Positions 9,823 through 20,640 of a DNA stretch of 64,000 nucleotides are shown here, piece by piece; position 1 is the stretch's first letter, and each line of letters starts with the position of its first letter. The notes under the pieces are model-generated. The model was not told the DNA's origin. It searched no databases and worked only from the letters and a program-made list of their open reading frames with translations. The stretch is taken from the NCBI RefSeq assembly GCF_000026945.1, contig NC_012866.1, positions 124,001-188,000 on the forward strand, given 5' to 3'. The translations under genes were made by a program, and so were the position numbers. The DNA comes from Candida dubliniensis CD36. Its lineage: Eukaryota > Ascomycota > Pichiomycetes > Serinales > Debaryomycetaceae.

Positions 9823-11018
9823 TGATAAAAACAAAAGCGGTGTATGTGTGTTGGAGTGACCTTTCTTTCTCTCTAGAATTGTAAATAAAAGAATCCACAA
9901 CAACAACAACAACAACAACAACACACCAATTATGTATAGGATAGTTAAAATCCAACTTTTAACGACCGTTATGACAACTTCAATTCAAAGATCCAACTCT
10001 TTGGATATTTATAATTTTTTAATATAAAGTTTTATTTACGTAATATAACAAAAAAAGGAATAATGTTATATGGTTTGTATAAGTGAACATCATTGTTGGG
10101 GAAGGAAATCGGGACTTCCCGCGCAACCGGGAGGATGTAAGTAAAATGTGACTGGGAAGAGGTGCGACCTCCTTTTTTCTACTCCTTCCAATCTCCTTTC
10201 AGTTGATCGTATCATAACTAACGAACTTCTCGTACACACTTTGTTAATTTGTTCATTCGTTCATATTAATCTATTTTGTAGAAGGTAAACATAAACCAAG
10301 TTGTTATTGTAAGACGTTAAACTACAAAAGTTTATCTATAAAGACACTTATCGTATTTATTTTCTTTACTACCACCAATTGTCACAACTTTTGTTCAAAA
10401 CACTACCAGCGAGTATTTTGCGCCTAACACATATAATTGCTAAAAGCGTATGTAATTACTATTTTGACTAAACGATTAGGCTTATATACATATTACTCAT
10501 ATGATTAATGACTAAGGTTCAACGAAGATACAACCAATGAATGCAGTCAATCGGTATGAGGATGGATATTGGAGTATATCTTCCTATCTCCAATACACAC
10601 ATACACATATGCACACAGTGTTTGAGGAAAGTCAAGATAGGAGAGAGGAGAAACAAAGGAAGTCAAAAAAAAAAAAAAAAAAAATACTTTCACATTTTAT
10701 AGTACAAACTTCTAGAATTCAACAACAACAAGAACAACACAACTACGAATATAAATCTTTATATTGAAATTTCACACTTTTCAAGTTTAAATTCCTTTAT
10801 TTACTTACTATTTATACTGTTATTAATCCGTTTAATATCCATTATTATTTGATTAAATTTCTATTCAATAATTAACACTATTTTGACTGAATGTCATAAG
10901 TGTATTTTTTTTGTTGAATAAGAGTTTAATAATCATTCTCCACAAATCCAAAACCCACACTCATTTTTAACTGAACCACGTATATCTATATTACCACTTT
11001 TCATCCTGAACTATTAAT
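9823..11018. promoter_or_regulatory. Intergenic region upstream of RIM15
   Basis: About 1.2 kb. Contains a (CAA)8 microsatellite at 9898-9921, a GC-rich patch near 10110-10135 with CGGGA-CT-TCCCG dyad symmetry, an A-run of 19 at ~10666-10684, and a 76-codon open frame (10537-10767) rich in Lys runs that looks like chance. Probably the RIM15 promoter and long leader. Confidence 0.45.
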
Positions 11019-12903
11019 ATGTCGAATACCCCCAATAAATCGACACCTGATCCTGTTTCTGGAAGTACAGTCTTTCACGGGTCGATATTTGAACATCCTC
11101 ATTTGCACCATAGTGTATCAGAAAGGTCGATATCACCACGCCACGTATCCAAAGAAAGTCAAGACCACCACCACCAACAACAACTGGAACAACAAGGACC
11201 TAACAGTTTCAGCTTACCAAATCAAGTACCGGGTTATGATTATCCATCGGCAACTATTGAAGAACAAATAGACTTACGACTCGCATCGTCTAATAATCCT
11301 ACTATTGTTATGGAATTAGATTTGGATGGGAACATCCGTTATTTAAGTAAAAATTGGGAATACATAGTTGGAACAAATATCAAGAAAATTGTCAATCGAC
11401 ACATTTCGAAAATTATAATTGGTAATAATGATGATGATTCTCAAGTGTTTAATATTGCCATAGATGCCATGACCAGAGAAGATATCAGTTATAAGGTCAA
11501 ATTCATAACTGCTACAAACCATACCCAAAGAAATAAAGATGGTGAAGAAGTTTATAACGATTTAAACGATTTATTATTAAGTCGTTCTCATGATGATGAA
11601 CAATCAGGGATTTTAACTCCTCATAATTCTATGGAAGATATGGCTAGAAATGATATACCAGCAAATGATTATTTTGGAAAACAACCATTGGAACTGACAC
11701 GACAAGAATCTGAGAAAATTGATTCGTCTGATACTTCGAGTACTTTATCTTCAGAGATATCCAATGATGGAGAAATTATCGAGTTGGAAGCACAAGGTAT
11801 ATTGATTCATGATGCCAAAACCAAATTACCAACACATTCAATGTGGACCATTAGACCTTTTAAAGAGATTGATTTGGAATTGACGTTACCAATTGCTTTA
11901 ATCGATTTATTAGGGTTTGGTTCGGAAATATTTGAAGGATATTTGGTTAGTCTTAAGAATTTAGGGATAATTGATGAAGAAAGTGTCCCACAACCAAAAA
12001 TGATATTGTGTAGAATTTGTGAAACTAATATACCTGCTTGGTTTATTGAAAAACATTCTGATTTATGTGTTTTGGAACATCGGGCTGCTGAGAAATTACA
12101 ACAATACCATGATGCTATAAGTGAACAAAAAGAATTGGTGATTCGTATATCAGAAAGTTTAGCTATTGCAAGTCAACTGCTCCCATCGTCACTGGGTTCG
12201 GGACTGAACACTCCGCCACAATTATTGACAAACCAATCACTTTTAGCATCTTCAGCATCATTAGTATCGTCGGCGTCTTCTAGTTCATCGGAAGGAGAGA
12301 GTTCAAATCTGTCTTCACATTTGATTTTAGAATACAAGGGGTTACCCTTACCAAATATGTCGGAGTATCCATCACCAAAATTGGCCAATAAAATATTGAC
12401 GAAAAATTTCCAGTCTAAAAACAAACATGCTTTAATGTTTTCTAAGAAATTCCCATTTGGAATTTTGCAAAGAATAGTGGAATTATGTGATGAAGCATTG
12501 TTGGTGAATCCTCCTTCTACAAATGAAGACAATGTTTTAGCATTTTCTCCTGGTTCAGAAAAGGCTTTGAGTATTGTAATGAGTTCAAGTTTTTTGGAAA
12601 CTTCAGATTTGGCAATTAAACAATTAATTGAAGATACTCAAGAATTGATTAACGATAAGATGGAAACATTGTCGAGATTGGTTTCGATTTTACAATTTCT
12701 GGAGAAAATCAAACATGAAGTGGATAGTTTGGTGTTAAGTACAGTTAGAGAGACTGTTGAAAAAATAAAGAATCAAACCATTTTAGAATCAAGAGAATGT
12801 ACACCAATCAATAATGATAGTCTGATAAGTATCAATGAAGAACTGGTGCCGACAAGGCTTGAATCTTCAAACCTTGACCAAGAACAGATGCAAAATGAAG
12901 TGC

Positions 12904-12934
<31 letters not shown>

Positions 12935-15900
12935 GCAGCACTACCAGGAGCAACCTATTGCAGAAACACTTAATTTAACAACAGCTTCAACCTTACAAGC
13001 ACCAAAGCCTCACAAAAGTATTAGTCCGATTATTTCTGATTTGCTTACACCTAGTGAAAATGTCATCACTCCTAAAGATATATTATTGAAGGAATCTAAA
13101 TCATACAGCACGTCAATGTCAGCATCACCTTTGAATCGGTCTGGTTCTAGTTTATGTACACCAAGACCACAGTCAATAGCAGCACCAATTCCAACTTCAA
13201 ATTCTTCAAGAGATTTATTAGAATCGATCCAGGCATTAGATTTATCGAAACGATCATCAGAAAACAATTCACAATATTCGTCACCACGACGTCATTTATC
13301 TCCGGCACCACCACCATACGTTGAGAAATCCAATTTAACAACTTTGCAAAAAAATACTGCTGCCACCCCAATTGCATCACCATTATTAACGACTATGGAC
13401 GATAGTGGTGCAACTACTAACAGTGGTGGTGGTTATGGAGAAAAGAAAATCACTCACTTATCGTTGAATACACAAGTACCGAGTCAACCATCATCAGCAA
13501 TGAGTTCTAGTGTAAAGAGTGCAACTATACGACCACCATTATCACCATTATTGGTATCAACACAACAACCACAACCTAGATTAAGTACTGGTGGGATTAG
13601 AGATTATCAAGTGATCAAACCTATTAGTAAAGGGGCATTTGGATCAGTTTTCTTGGGTAAACGTAAATTGACTGGTGATTATGTGGCCATAAAATGTTTG
13701 AAGAAACGAGATATGATTGCCAAAAATCAAGTTCTAAATGTTAAATCTGAACGAGCAGTAATGATGAGACAATCTGATTCACCATATGTTGCTCAATTAT
13801 ATAGTAGTTTCCAATCACGAGATTATTTATATTTAGTAATGGAGTATTTGAATGGTGGAGATTGTGCAACTTTACTTAAAACTTTAGGGGTTATTGGAGT
13901 GGATTGGACACCAAGATATATTGCTGAAATAATTGTTGGTGTTGATGATTTACATAATAGAGGCATCATTCATCGAGATTTGAAACCAGATAATATTTTG
14001 ATTGATAAGAATGGACATTTGAAATTGACTGATTTTGGATTATCTCGATTAGGTGTTGTTGGAAGACAACAAACACAACATCGTAAGAGTAGTACCAATG
14101 AACAAGGTATTGAATTGTTTAGAAGTATGTTACTGGAAGAATCAAATCAGAAGAAAGTGAATCCTGGTACTCCATTTTCATTATCTCCAAGTTTAGAACA
14201 ATCAAGGGTACCCTCTAATAGTCAGCAACAACAGCAACCAGGAGCAGGTACAACCCCATCAGTGTCGTCATTAGCAGCAGGTGAAAACTTTGCCTTGTCT
14301 AGTACCTCTCCAACTTTGGCTTATTTGGAAAGTTTTAATTCCCTTTCATCTGTATCAACTCCTACAGGTGTCACACAACCACCGCCAAAACCTTTTGTTA
14401 AATCATCGAATGGAAGATCCGGTTCGAATGGATTTGATTCGCCAATATTAAAGCCAATTATTCCAAGAACAGAATCAGAATCATCATTTGCCATTATGGA
14501 TGATGAACCTAGCCCTGGACCTACAACAAATTATGCATTGTATAATCCTGATAATCATAAAAGTGGAGAAACGACAACTACAACCGCAGGAGGAGGAGAG
14601 GGAGATAGTGCTAATATTAAAAAATTTGTTGGTACACCTGATTATTTAGCTCCGGAAATCATTAAAGGATCTGGAGAAAATGAATCATCGGATTGGTTTT
14701 CGGTTGGAGTAATCATGTTTGAATTTCTTTATGGATATCCTCCATTTCATGCAGATACACCAGAACAAGTATTTAATAATATATTACTGGGGAAAATTGA
14801 TTGGCCGGAATTAACTGCTGAAGAAGATATGAAATTTTGTCCACCTGATGCTAAAGATTTAATTAATAGATTATTAGTGATGGATCCAGAAGAACGATTA
14901 GGTTCAAATGGAGCTGATGAAATTAAAAATCATCCTTATTTTAAAGATATTCATTGGGACACATTATTTGAAGAACCAGCTCCATTTACACCAATGTTAG
15001 ATGATCCTGAACTGACTGATTATTTTGATTCGCGAGGAGCAATGATGACTCAATTTCCTAAAGAAGAAGATCTGCTGCTGCAACTGCTGGATGGTGAAAC
15101 CAAACCAGAAAATGAAAATGAAAAAGAAAAAGAAAGTACAACAACAAATACCACGGGACATATTATTCATCGACAAAAAAGTCTTGATCGGAATAGTAGT
15201 ATTAGTAGCAATGATTCTGGATCATTATCATTACCTGGATCTTCAAGTATTAGTAACCCTACCACGACGAAAAAGGAAAGAAGAAGTAGTAAATTGGCTG
15301 ATCCTAGTGAATTTGGTTCATTTCATTTTCGAAATTTGGCAGTATTGGAAAGACAAAATAAAGATGTTATTAATCGATTGAAAACAGAACATTTAGAACA
15401 TCGTGGTAGTTTTTCTACTTCTTCATCATCGGAATCAACACCAACAGGGAGACTGAGAGGTTTTTCATTTGGAAATGGTGGTGGTAGTTCCAGTAGTGGC
15501 GGTGGCGGTGGAGTTGGAACCAGTGGTTCACCATTTAAACGTCCTATTTCTCCACCATCATCATTTAATGCCAATCAATCAAGTGGATTAGGACTGCCAG
15601 TTATCACTACAGCATCAGGAGTAATGGGAGGTACCAATGTGGTGTCTTCAGCCAACACAACTAGTAGTAGTAGTAGTAACCACAATCATAATAATAGTTT
15701 TAATGCTACTGGTGGTCTTGGAATCGGTACAACTACAGGAAGTATTCGATCAGCATCACCTCATCGATTATTCGAAAGTCCTAATATTCCTAAACATGAA
15801 CGTATACCATCGGCTACAAGTGCATATTCTAGTGGTGATGAAATATTAATTAGTCCTCTGTTAATGATTCATCAAGATGAACGTAATCATCATTCAAGAA

Positions 15901-16517
15901 GTAGTAGTTTACCATATTTACAAACAGTTACAAAACAACCAAGTTTCCTGTATTTGAATCATAATCATATTATTCGAGATTTTTCATCACCGAATTCATC
16001 AGATCTGGAAGATACTAAATCAAATGCATTATTACGAGTTCAAAGAAGACGTGAAAGTTCTCGTATGTCAACTGAGTTGTTACTGGGTGGTGGTGGTACC
16101 ACTAGTAATACAAACACTGGTGGAACTAGTAGCAACAATAGTAGTTTAATTATTGCTGATCTTGATGTATTATATTGTGAACCTATTTCAGTGATTCGTC
16201 ATAGTGTGGTGAAATTATTAGAGAAAGCTGGATGTATAGTAGTTTCAGTTACTGATGGAGAAGAATTAATTAAAAGAGCAACATCACAAGTTAAATTTGA
16301 TTTAATTTTCACTGGCTTAAAAATATCTAAAGTTGATGCTATAGATGCTGTTAAATTAATTAAATTTACTAGTGGGAAAAATCGTAATACCCCAATAATT
16401 GGAATTACTGAGAATAAAAATAAAATTGATGATATTACTACTAGTACTACATTTGATTATATTATTGAACCTAGTCTTGAAGCTATTTCTAAAGTTTGTC
16501 GGATATTACGTAGCTAG
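11019..16517 (+). CDS. RIM15: Rim15 protein kinase (Greatwall-type) with PAS and receiver domains
   Basis: 1832 aa nutrient-responsive AGC-family kinase that acts below PKA, TOR and Sch9 and phosphorylates endosulfine-type inhibitors of PP2A to bring on quiescence. Order: PAS-like domain (~88-165), C2HC zinc finger (C331, C334, H346, C350), polyQ near 630-640, kinase domain from ~862 with GKGAFGSV-type loop, VAIK lysine K892, HRDLKPDN (H985-N992), DFG at 1005-1007 and APE at 1211-1213. The ~200-residue insert between DFG and APE is the Greatwall/Rim15 hallmark. A receiver-like domain ends the protein (~1714-1832), but the phospho-acceptor Asp position is Gly (G1766), so it is unlikely to be a phosphorelay target. 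CTG clusters (15072-15089) should read Ser. The rest is Ser/Asn-rich linker. Confidence 0.96.
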
Positions 16518-16936
16518 AACAGTTGTGTACGGTTTTTTAGGAAAAGCAATTGACTTTGATTGTTGTTGTAGAGATGATGATGTGTACCAATTGTTTTTTT
16601 TTTTCTCCACCCCCTTAAGGGTCGAGATGGAGTGTCTAGCGACGAACGAAAATGAAAATGGAACGAGGAAAATATAAAGCAAGGCAAAGCAAGGGAAACT
16701 TTTTTTTGGGCCAACAAAGAAAGAAAGAAAAGACAGATCATATTTGCATACAAAGAACAGAACAAGGTACAACAACAAATTCAACTCAACAATCTTTTCA
16801 ACACTCACACACTCAACACACCCACACTTTGAATTTGAGCCCCTACTTTTTTTTCTTTTAAACACACTCCACTCACACACTCTTTCTTTCTTTTTATATC
16901 AATCAAGAATTATTACAATAACTAACAATAGACAAA
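16518..16936. promoter_or_regulatory. Intergenic region, ACB1 promoter
   Basis: About 420 bp, T-rich with CACACT/ACTCAC repeats just upstream of ACB1 (16800-16880). Open frames on both strands here begin inside RIM15 or with non-ATG codons and look like by-products of the simple sequence. No other feature seen. Confidence 0.4.
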
Positions 16937-17316
16937 ATGGTATCTGCAGAATTTGAAGAAAAAGTATGTATGAACAACGGCTATTAACCAATTGGTCAAT
17001 TGAGATCAATTAGTATCAATTTGCCCCCGCCCTCCTTACACGTAGTTCAATTGGCTAACATACACCCATTCCCTTTATCTAGGCTAATCAAGTTTCCAAT
17101 TTATCTAAAAGACCAAGCGATGATGAATTATTGAAATTGTATGGATTATATAAACAAGCTACTGTTGGTGATAATAATACTGACAAACCAGGTACTTTTG
17201 ATTTTAAGGGTAAATATAAATGGCAAGCTTGGAAAGATTTAGAAGGTAAAAGTCAAGAAGATGCCGAAAAAGAATATATTGCCTTTGCAACTGAATTGAT
17301 TTCTAAATACAATTAG
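16937..17316 (+). CDS. ACB1: Acyl-CoA-binding protein, one intron
   Basis: Exon 1 16937-16963 (nine codons, MVSAEFEEK), intron 16964-17082 (119 nt; 5' GTATGT, GGCTAAC branch-like site at 17053-17059, 3' CTAG), exon 2 17083-17316. Spliced product 86 aa, the standard ACBP length. Family blocks: LKLYGLYKQATVGD (about 26-39) and the KGKYKWQAWKDLEGKS helix region, which carry the residues that hold the acyl chain and CoA phosphate. Cytosolic carrier of long-chain acyl-CoA for lipid synthesis and vesicle lipid supply. The first exon would be missed without the intron. Convergent with the next gene (110 bp between stops). Confidence 0.95.
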
Positions 17317-17427
17317 ATTGCTGTGTTGCTCTTTATTTCTATTTTATTGAAGATCTATATACACGCGTATATATATGTTTTCTAATAATATAAAGTGTTG
17401 ATTACTTTCTTCTTGATAATAACTGTT

Positions 17428-17928
17428 TTATTGTTGTTTTAATTTATTATTGCTACTGCTGTAAAGTTGTATTTGTTTAAATGAATGAATTAATAATATC
17501 AATGGTAATAACAAATAAGGCGTATAAATAGCTAATAAATTAATCAATTGGTAATCCAGCAATTGGAAATTTCTATATTCAATAATTAGCCAAATTAGGC
17601 AAACAAAAGTAGTAAATCCAGCATTAAATCCATATATCATACTCCATAAATAATAATTCACATCTAAAGAATTAGGAGAAAGCAATTTATAAATGAAATA
17701 AAAAAACAATGGTAATTGAAATACTAATTCAACGAATCCAAATATTTTGAACCAAGTTTGAGGATATGCTAATAAGATATCATTATTAGTGGTTATATGA
17801 AAATTTAAAATTGATTTAGTGATAGATAATTGATATTGTTCAGGAATAACAATTGATGAATCAATGAAAATTGTGATTGGGATATGAATAATGAAATACC
17901 ACAAGTATACTTTATCAATTAATTTCAT
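17428..17928 (-). CDS. EXPERA-family four-helix membrane protein (TMEM97/sigma-2-like)
   Basis: 166 aa using the ATG at 17926-17928. The frame is open for 86 more codons upstream (to an ATG at 18186), but that part is basic and unlike a family N-terminus, while MKLIDKVYLWYFIIHIPITI fits the TMEM97/EXPERA start. Four hydrophobic spans: ~7-28, ~58-85, ~95-118 and ~125-150. An acidic residue in the first helix (D23, in the FIDSS turn) matches the intramembrane Asp of the family. EXPERA proteins sit in the ER/endolysosomal membrane and bind sterols or related lipids; the role here is inferred from the fold only. Confidence 0.75.
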   Translation of the reverse strand: MKLIDKVYLWYFIIHIPITIFIDSSIVIPEQYQLSITKSILNFHITTNNDILLAYPQTWFKIFGFVELVFQLPLFFYFIYKLLSPNSLDVNYYLWSMIYGFNAGFTTFVCLIWLIIEYRNFQLLDYQLINLLAIYTPYLLLPLILLIHSFKQIQLYSSSNNKLKQQ

Positions 17929-18519
17929 AATTGTTGAATGTTGATTGGTGTCTATCAATTGGGACCGGCAGGGGTGGGATACTCTTCTGGGTGTTTTGCT
18001 TATATGTTCTTCAGAAGTTTCTGGAATTCTATTGTTTTTTTTTTTTTTGTTGGATTGACGTATGGTGGTTTTCTTGTTTAGATTTCTTGATTGTAGTTTA
18101 ACCCACTTTTTCCTTCCCAGTCCATCGCACGCATTGCTGGTAGGAATTATTCTGATACTATGTTTGCAATAATCCAATTCATACAATGACAGACTGCAAA
18201 AAAATCTACTTCAAGATTATTTAAAGCTCATAACCTTAGCAATTAACTGAAAAACGAAAGAAAGATATTTGCATATCAACTACGTCATATTTTGTTCCAA
18301 TTTCATGGGAATGAACTCAAACTAATCACCAGGTAAAGCAAGCAAATAGAATCTTTCTTTGGCGCTGTTATTAGTCTCCTAACTGTTTTTCCCCTAATCG
18401 GTTGTTGTTATTTGAAAATAGAATATATTGTAATCATCAAGGACCCAGAGATTAGCTCATGGGGTTTATCTTAACAACACTTAATATCTATCCCAAAAAA
18501 ACTATCAAGCCAATACTCC
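17929..18519. other. Transition into the MRS left flank, no gene seen
   Basis: About 590 bp. It contains the divergent promoter side of the EXPERA gene (a basic open frame, judged leader or chance) and, from ~18450, the start of sequence that leads into the GC-rich island. The 126-codon frame at 18459-18839 owes most of its length to the hexamer array. No RNA gene or LTR was recognised. Confidence 0.4.
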
Positions 18520-18708
18520 AGGAAATGATAAATCTGGGCACAGTTATTACAACTGACTGGTACCCATCAACCTTGGCTTGTAGGGCGGGCCAGAGTACTA
18601 GCCCTGTCTCCCGGTATTGTTACCAGGTTAGCCATATTATGGGCTCTGGCTTTAGACCCCTACTCTGGGATTGGCCATTTCCCTTGAGCTTAGGGACATC
18701 GGCCTTTG

Positions 18709-18781
<73 letters not shown>

Positions 18782-19105
18782 CCCTGACCCTGACCCTAAC
18801 CCTAACCCCAACCCTAGCCCTTGGTGGCACTGGCTTTGAACTTATTGTTCCCAGCAGCCCAGCCTTTCTGGCCAAGGGTAGACCAGTCCCATGATGTGTG
18901 TTGGCGCTAGAGATGGTACAAATGTTGGCAACCGGCGCAACCGTACCCCAGGATAGGATCAAACCGTCCCAGCGGTGGCTCTCGTACCCCCACTTTGTAC
19001 CTAACGCCCTGCTTATGAGAGATGCGCTGCACTATGGAGAAGAGTTTCGAATCCGTGGATCACCAACTACGTCTTCCTCGGACCTACTTCTTCCTCCCAA
19101 ATAGC
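18520..19105. other. GC-rich island in the left MRS flank
   Basis: Roughly 590 bp that are clearly richer in G and C than anything near it. It has no convincing gene: several frames are open on both strands, mostly through the hexamer array, and starts are largely non-ATG. The C. albicans FGR6 family is reported to lie in the RB2 part of MRS regions, and an annotated ORF here could be of that type, but I cannot confirm this. The composition suggests a different origin from its surroundings or biased gene conversion. Confidence 0.5.
18708..18821 (+). repeat. Hexamer minisatellite GGCTCT drifting into CCCTAA-like units
   Basis: Twelve perfect GGCTCT units (18708-18779) are followed without a break by GGCCCT, GACCCT, GACCCT, AACCCT, AACCCC, AACCCT and AGCCCT. 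The phase of six is kept throughout. Because the unit is six bases and lacks stop triplets, all six frames stay open, giving Gly-Ser, Ala-Leu, Pro-Glu and similar dipeptide frames. The AACCCT units resemble vertebrate-type telomere repeats but not the 23-bp Candida telomere repeat. Confidence 0.9.
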
Positions 19106-19699
19106 ACCATTCATAACATCGTATCTCCTATCCCCCAGAATATCGTATCCTATACATAATATACAAGTAATATATATCAAGACCTTTTAAGCTAGCACAC
19201 AAGGTTTTATAATCAGCTTTTGAAGACCAATATAATACAGCAGCAACTTATTATTTGTTTTTATCTTTTTTAAGTCTTTTTTATGTTCTTTTATCTTTTT
19301 TTTGATCGTTTTTGATCTTTTTTCTATTTTTTATGTCTTATATTATACTTCTTTATAGCTTGTTTTATACTCTTATGTCTTTTTTTATATTTGTTTTGCA
19401 TTTTTGCATATTTTTTATTTTGTTTTGCGTTTTTGCATCTTTTTTTGTTCATTTTCATTTGACAGTTTGACAATATAGCATCTTTTATAAATTATTAAGC
19501 AATACCTTGGTAATATATTGATTCAATAGTGAATGTAAGGATATGTTTTAATTATAATAGCAGCTTCAGCAGGGAACTTCAATTTCTAGGAAGATTTGTA
19601 TTTAATATTGATTGGACAGTTTTATACGTGATTGGACAGTTAGTTTTAATTTATTCTTAACGTGAATTTATGACTAGGGAATAGTAATATTAATTTTCA
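19106..19699. other. T-rich non-coding stretch
   Basis: Dominated by TTTTT runs with short words such as TTTTGCATTTTTGCAT (19390-19440) and a repeated GATTGGACAGTT (~19608-19640). It may hold eroded units of the ~196-bp family that follows. No coding or RNA gene seen. Confidence 0.4.
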
Positions 19700-20640
19700 A
19701 ATCTACTTCAGGAGTCTTATAATATAACAAATCTATTATGCATTTTGTTTTTGATTTTTTATATTTGATTATTTTTTTTTTTTAAGTTTTGATTGTGTTT
19801 TTTTTTTGCATAATGTTCTCCAACAAGTATTCATACAATAGGTTCCAGGCAAGTTAAGAAAATCAGTTTATGGAATTGGCTTTAAAATCAACATGAGGAG
19901 TCTTATCTGATATACCATTAGTTATACTAAGCGTCATTTTTTTAATTTGTATTTTTTTCATTTTTTATTTGCATTTTATATTTGTATTTGTGTTTTTTAA
20001 CCGCATATTGTGCTCCAATAAAAATTCAAATAACAGTGGAAAGCGCCTTGGTTATTCATCTACTTTCTGAATGGACATGGATTTCGAAACACGTTTTAGG
20101 AGTCTTTTAATTTATAACAACAACTTTATTATGAGGTTTTTTGTGCTTTTTTTTTTGTTTTTGTTTCATTTTTTTATTATTTATTTGGTTTCTTTTCCTC
20201 ATAATGGTGCTCCAATAAATATCCAAACGTTAGCTTCACCCTGCATGCTTTGGATCCGCCATGAATGGATGTAATTTCAATAGCGGTTTCAGGAGACTTA
20301 TTTAATATAAAAATACTTCTATTATGTGTTTTTTTTTAGTATTCTTTTCATTTTAATTTATATTTTTATATTATTGATTTGTTTCTTTTGCACATAATGA
20401 TGCTCCAATAACAATCCAAACAGCAGCAGTGAATAGCGCCATGGTTATCCATATTGTTACCTGATGATGTCGATTTTGTTAACCGCTTGAGGAGTCTTAT
20501 TTTATATAACAATAACCCTATTATGCGTTCTTTTTTTGTATTTTTTTAATGTATTATTTATATTTTTATATTTTTGATTTGTATTTTTAATCGCATAATG
20601 ATGCTCCAACAAGCTTCCATATAAGAGATAAGATTCCTGG
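19700..20640 (+). repeat. Divergent ~196-bp tandem repeats with inverted arms (five units)
   Basis: Five degenerate head-to-tail units. Each has GGAGTCTTAT-like sequence, a left arm ATTATGnn, a T-rich spacer of 50-65 bases, a right arm nnCATAAT, then GCTCCAA. The GCTCCAA marks near 19817, 20012, 20208, 20401 and 20601 are 193-200 bp apart. Arms: 19735-19742/19807-19814 (GCA/TGC), 20128-20136/20197-20205 (GAGG/CCTC), 20331-20338/20391-20398 (GTG/CAC), 20520-20527/20592-20599 (GCG/CGC). The unit with arms near 19929 and 20002 is eroded. Arms differ among units but stay complementary inside each. Confidence 0.8.

Noticed and set aside
10537..10767. 76-codon frame upstream of RIM15
   Set aside because: Driven by an A-run (Lys repeat) and Gln/Asn codons; looks like chance in the leader.
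17929..18186. 86-residue N-terminal extension of the EXPERA protein
   Set aside because: Basic, low-complexity, and the family start fits the ATG at 17926-17928.
18780..18821. Interstitial Candida telomere
   Set aside because: The AACCCT-like units do not match the 23-bp C. albicans telomere repeat and grade smoothly out of the GGCTCT array.
18459..18962. Gly-Ser, Ala-Leu, Pro-Glu and Arg-Ala repeat 'proteins' on both strands
   Set aside because: All are products of one stop-free hexamer read in six frames, and several begin with TTG. No evidence favours one frame.
19030..19080. tRNA T-arm-like TTTCGAATCC
   Set aside because: No matching acceptor, D or anticodon stems around it and no box A at the right distance.
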